Part shown: positions 5,726 through 6,839 of the stretch, piece after piece
Numbering within the stretch: position 1 is the stretch's first letter
Layout of the letters: every line of letters starts with the position of its first letter
The notes under the pieces: model-generated
Told to the model about the DNA's origin: nothing
Databases searched by the model: none
What the model saw: only the letters and a program-made list of their open reading frames with translations
Position numbers and translations under genes: made by a program
Source: Melioribacter sp.
GTDB taxonomy: Bacteria > Bacteroidota > Ignavibacteria > Ignavibacteriales > Melioribacteraceae
Reading direction: 5' to 3'
Length of the DNA: 6,839 nucleotides
Assembly: GCA_016841125.1 (NCBI GenBank)
Contig: JAENZU010000192.1
Span: 1 to 6,839 of the forward strand

Positions 5726-6839
5726 ATGACTAATTTTGTAACTCTGGACAGAGCGGCACCTCAAATGCCTGATGGCGCATTTCCTGCAATACTTAAGGTT
5801 GTAGGAGTAGGCGGCGGCGGATGCAATGCGGTTGACAGCATGATTAAACGCGGACTTACAGGAGTTGAATTTGTTGCAATTAATACTGATTCGCAAGTGC
5901 TGAGTAAAAGCAGAGCCGATATTAAAATTCAGATTGGTAAAAATATTACGCGCGGTTTAGGCGCCGGTGCTGATCCCAATGTAGGGAAAAAGGCAGCCGA
6001 TGAAGACCGTGAAACAATTGCCGAAATATTGGAAGGCAGCGATATGGTTTTCGTAACCTCAGGCATGGGGGGCGGAACCGGAACAGGGGCTGCACCGCTG
6101 GTTGCTTCAATAGCCAAAAGTATCGGAGCGCTTGTGGTTGGAATTGTTACCAAACCATTCAAATGGGAAGGTAAGAGAAGGATGATAAATGCCGAGCAGG
6201 GAATTCATGAGATACGCCAGTACGTTGATAGTCTCATCGTTATTCCCAATGAACGGATAATTAATATTATGGATGATGACATTTCCTCATTCGATGCTTT
6301 CGATAAACCGAACGAAGTTCTTTATGAAGCAACAAGAGGAATTGCTGAAATAATTAATGTGACCGGAATAATAAATGCAGACTTTGCAGATGTTAGAGCC
6401 GTAATGCTGGAAAGCGGTGAAGCGCTTATGGGATGCGGAGTTGCAAGCGGTGAAAACCGCGCTATGGAGGCGGCTCAAAATGCAATCCATTCTCCGCTGC
6501 TTGATGGTGTAAACATTAAAGGTGCAAAAAATATTTTATTAAACGTTACCGGTTCTCAAAATCTTACTATGAAAGAAGTAATGAAAGGGAACGAAATTAT
6601 TTACGAAGCTGCTGGTGAAGAAGCTAATGTTATTTTCGGTTTGGTGCAGCGGGATGAAATGAACGAAAATGTTTCGTACACCGTAATTGCTACCGGATTC
6701 AAACCGAATCATTCGGTTCAGGACACAAAAACTTCAAAACCAAGTAACTTAAATAAATTGAATAAATCCGGATCATTCTTAAGCACAGGATTTTCACCAA
6801 ACAAGATGGAATCCAAACCGGATTCGAAAGATCTTGATA
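5726..6839 (+). CDS. ftsZ: FtsZ, tubulin-like cell division GTPase (3' end cut by the window)
   Basis: FtsZ polymerises with GTP into the cytokinetic ring in the cytoplasm. The 371 codons in view have no stop and one base is left over, so the gene runs off the right edge. After about 20 variable residues come the T1 loop GVGGGGCNAV (27-36), INTD (52-55), GLGAGADPNVGKKA (78-91) and the tubulin signature GMGGGTGTGAAP (113-124). Next are KPFKWEGKRR (143-152), IVIPNER (171-177) and the T7 loop NADFADV (217-223). T7 residues Asn217, Asp219 and Asp222 match the set that completes GTP hydrolysis across the filament interface. The second domain includes SGENRA (241-246) and SPLLDGVNIKGAKNILLNVTG (256-276). 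From about 326 the sequence turns into a Ser/Lys/Asn-rich disordered linker. The conserved C-terminal peptide that binds FtsA must lie beyond the window. Small oddities are Cys33, Trp147, Ala218 and Cys237. The start follows a perfect AGGAGG. Confidence 0.98.
   Translation, partial: MTNFVTLDRAAPQMPDGAFPAILKVVGVGGGGCNAVDSMIKRGLTGVEFVAINTDSQVLSKSRADIKIQIGKNITRGLGAGADPNVGKKAADEDRETIAEILEGSDMVFVTSGMGGGTGTGAAPLVASIAKSIGALVVGIVTKPFKWEGKRRMINAEQGIHEIRQYVDSLIVIPNERIINIMDDDISSFDAFDKPNEVLYEATRGIAEIINVTGIINADFADVRAVMLESGEALMGCGVASGENRAMEAAQNAIHSPLLDGVNIKGAKNILLNVTGSQNLTMKEVMKGNEIIYEAAGEEANVIFGLVQRDEMNENVSYTVIATGFKPNHSVQDTKTSKPSNLNKLNKSGSFLSTGFSPNKMESKPDSKDLD

Larger units (their letters stand above)
1..6839 (+). 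other. dcw (division and cell wall) gene cluster, probable operon
   Basis: Seven genes lie head to tail on one strand. The joints are TGATG (murD/ftsW), ATGA (ftsW/murG), a 15-base gap (murG/murC), TAATG (murC/ftsQ), ATGA (ftsQ/ftsA) and a 24-base gap (ftsA/ftsZ). I see no terminator hairpin at any joint, so co-transcription is likely; the promoter would lie upstream of the window, perhaps with internal ones that I cannot identify. The content pairs peptidoglycan precursor enzymes with divisome proteins. murB and ddl, which lie between murC and ftsQ in E. coli, are not present here. Confidence 0.9.

Noticed and set aside
5929..6490. Antisense frames of 77 and 67 codons inside ftsZ
   Set aside because: They lie opposite the highly conserved GTPase domain. 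The open frames are explained by the codon composition of ftsZ.

Overview
The window is a continuous, plus-strand piece of a bacterial division and cell wall (dcw) cluster. It holds, in order, the 3' end of murD, then ftsW, murG, murC, ftsQ, ftsA and most of ftsZ. Nearly every base is coding, and no gene of an unrelated kind is inserted. I found no RNA gene, mobile element, CRISPR array or convincing terminator.

Organism: the DNA is AT-rich by eye. The order murD-ftsW-murG-murC-ftsQ-ftsA-ftsZ, with no murB or ddl between murC and ftsQ, is the arrangement known from the Bacteroidota/Chlorobiota/Ignavibacteriota side of the FCB group. Clear Shine-Dalgarno sequences before murC and ftsZ fit Bacteroidia proper less well, since that class largely lacks them. 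My best guess is an Ignavibacteria- or Chlorobi-like lineage, but this is an inference from gene order and protein style, not from a search.

Layout: positions 1-71 are the last 22 complete codons of murD and its stop. ftsW (71-1180) and murG (1177-2280) follow with start/stop overlaps. A 15-base gap carrying AGGAG leads to murC (2296-3678), which opens with four ATG codons in a row. ftsQ (3678-4454) and ftsA (4451-5701) again overlap their upstream neighbours. A 24-base gap carrying AGGAGG leads to ftsZ (5726 to the window edge), which is cut before its stop codon.

How the genes work together: MurC and MurD add L-Ala and D-Glu to UDP-MurNAc. MurG adds GlcNAc to lipid I to make lipid II, and FtsW polymerises lipid II into septal glycan. 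FtsZ forms the cytokinetic ring, FtsA ties it to the membrane, and FtsQ helps bring in the late divisome and septal synthase. The overlaps suggest three translational modules: murD-ftsW-murG, murC-ftsQ-ftsA, and ftsZ. Only murC and ftsZ, the first genes of the second and third modules, have a strong ribosome binding site.

This is a core housekeeping locus. I see no previously undescribed system in it. The findings are small sequence oddities in otherwise intact genes.
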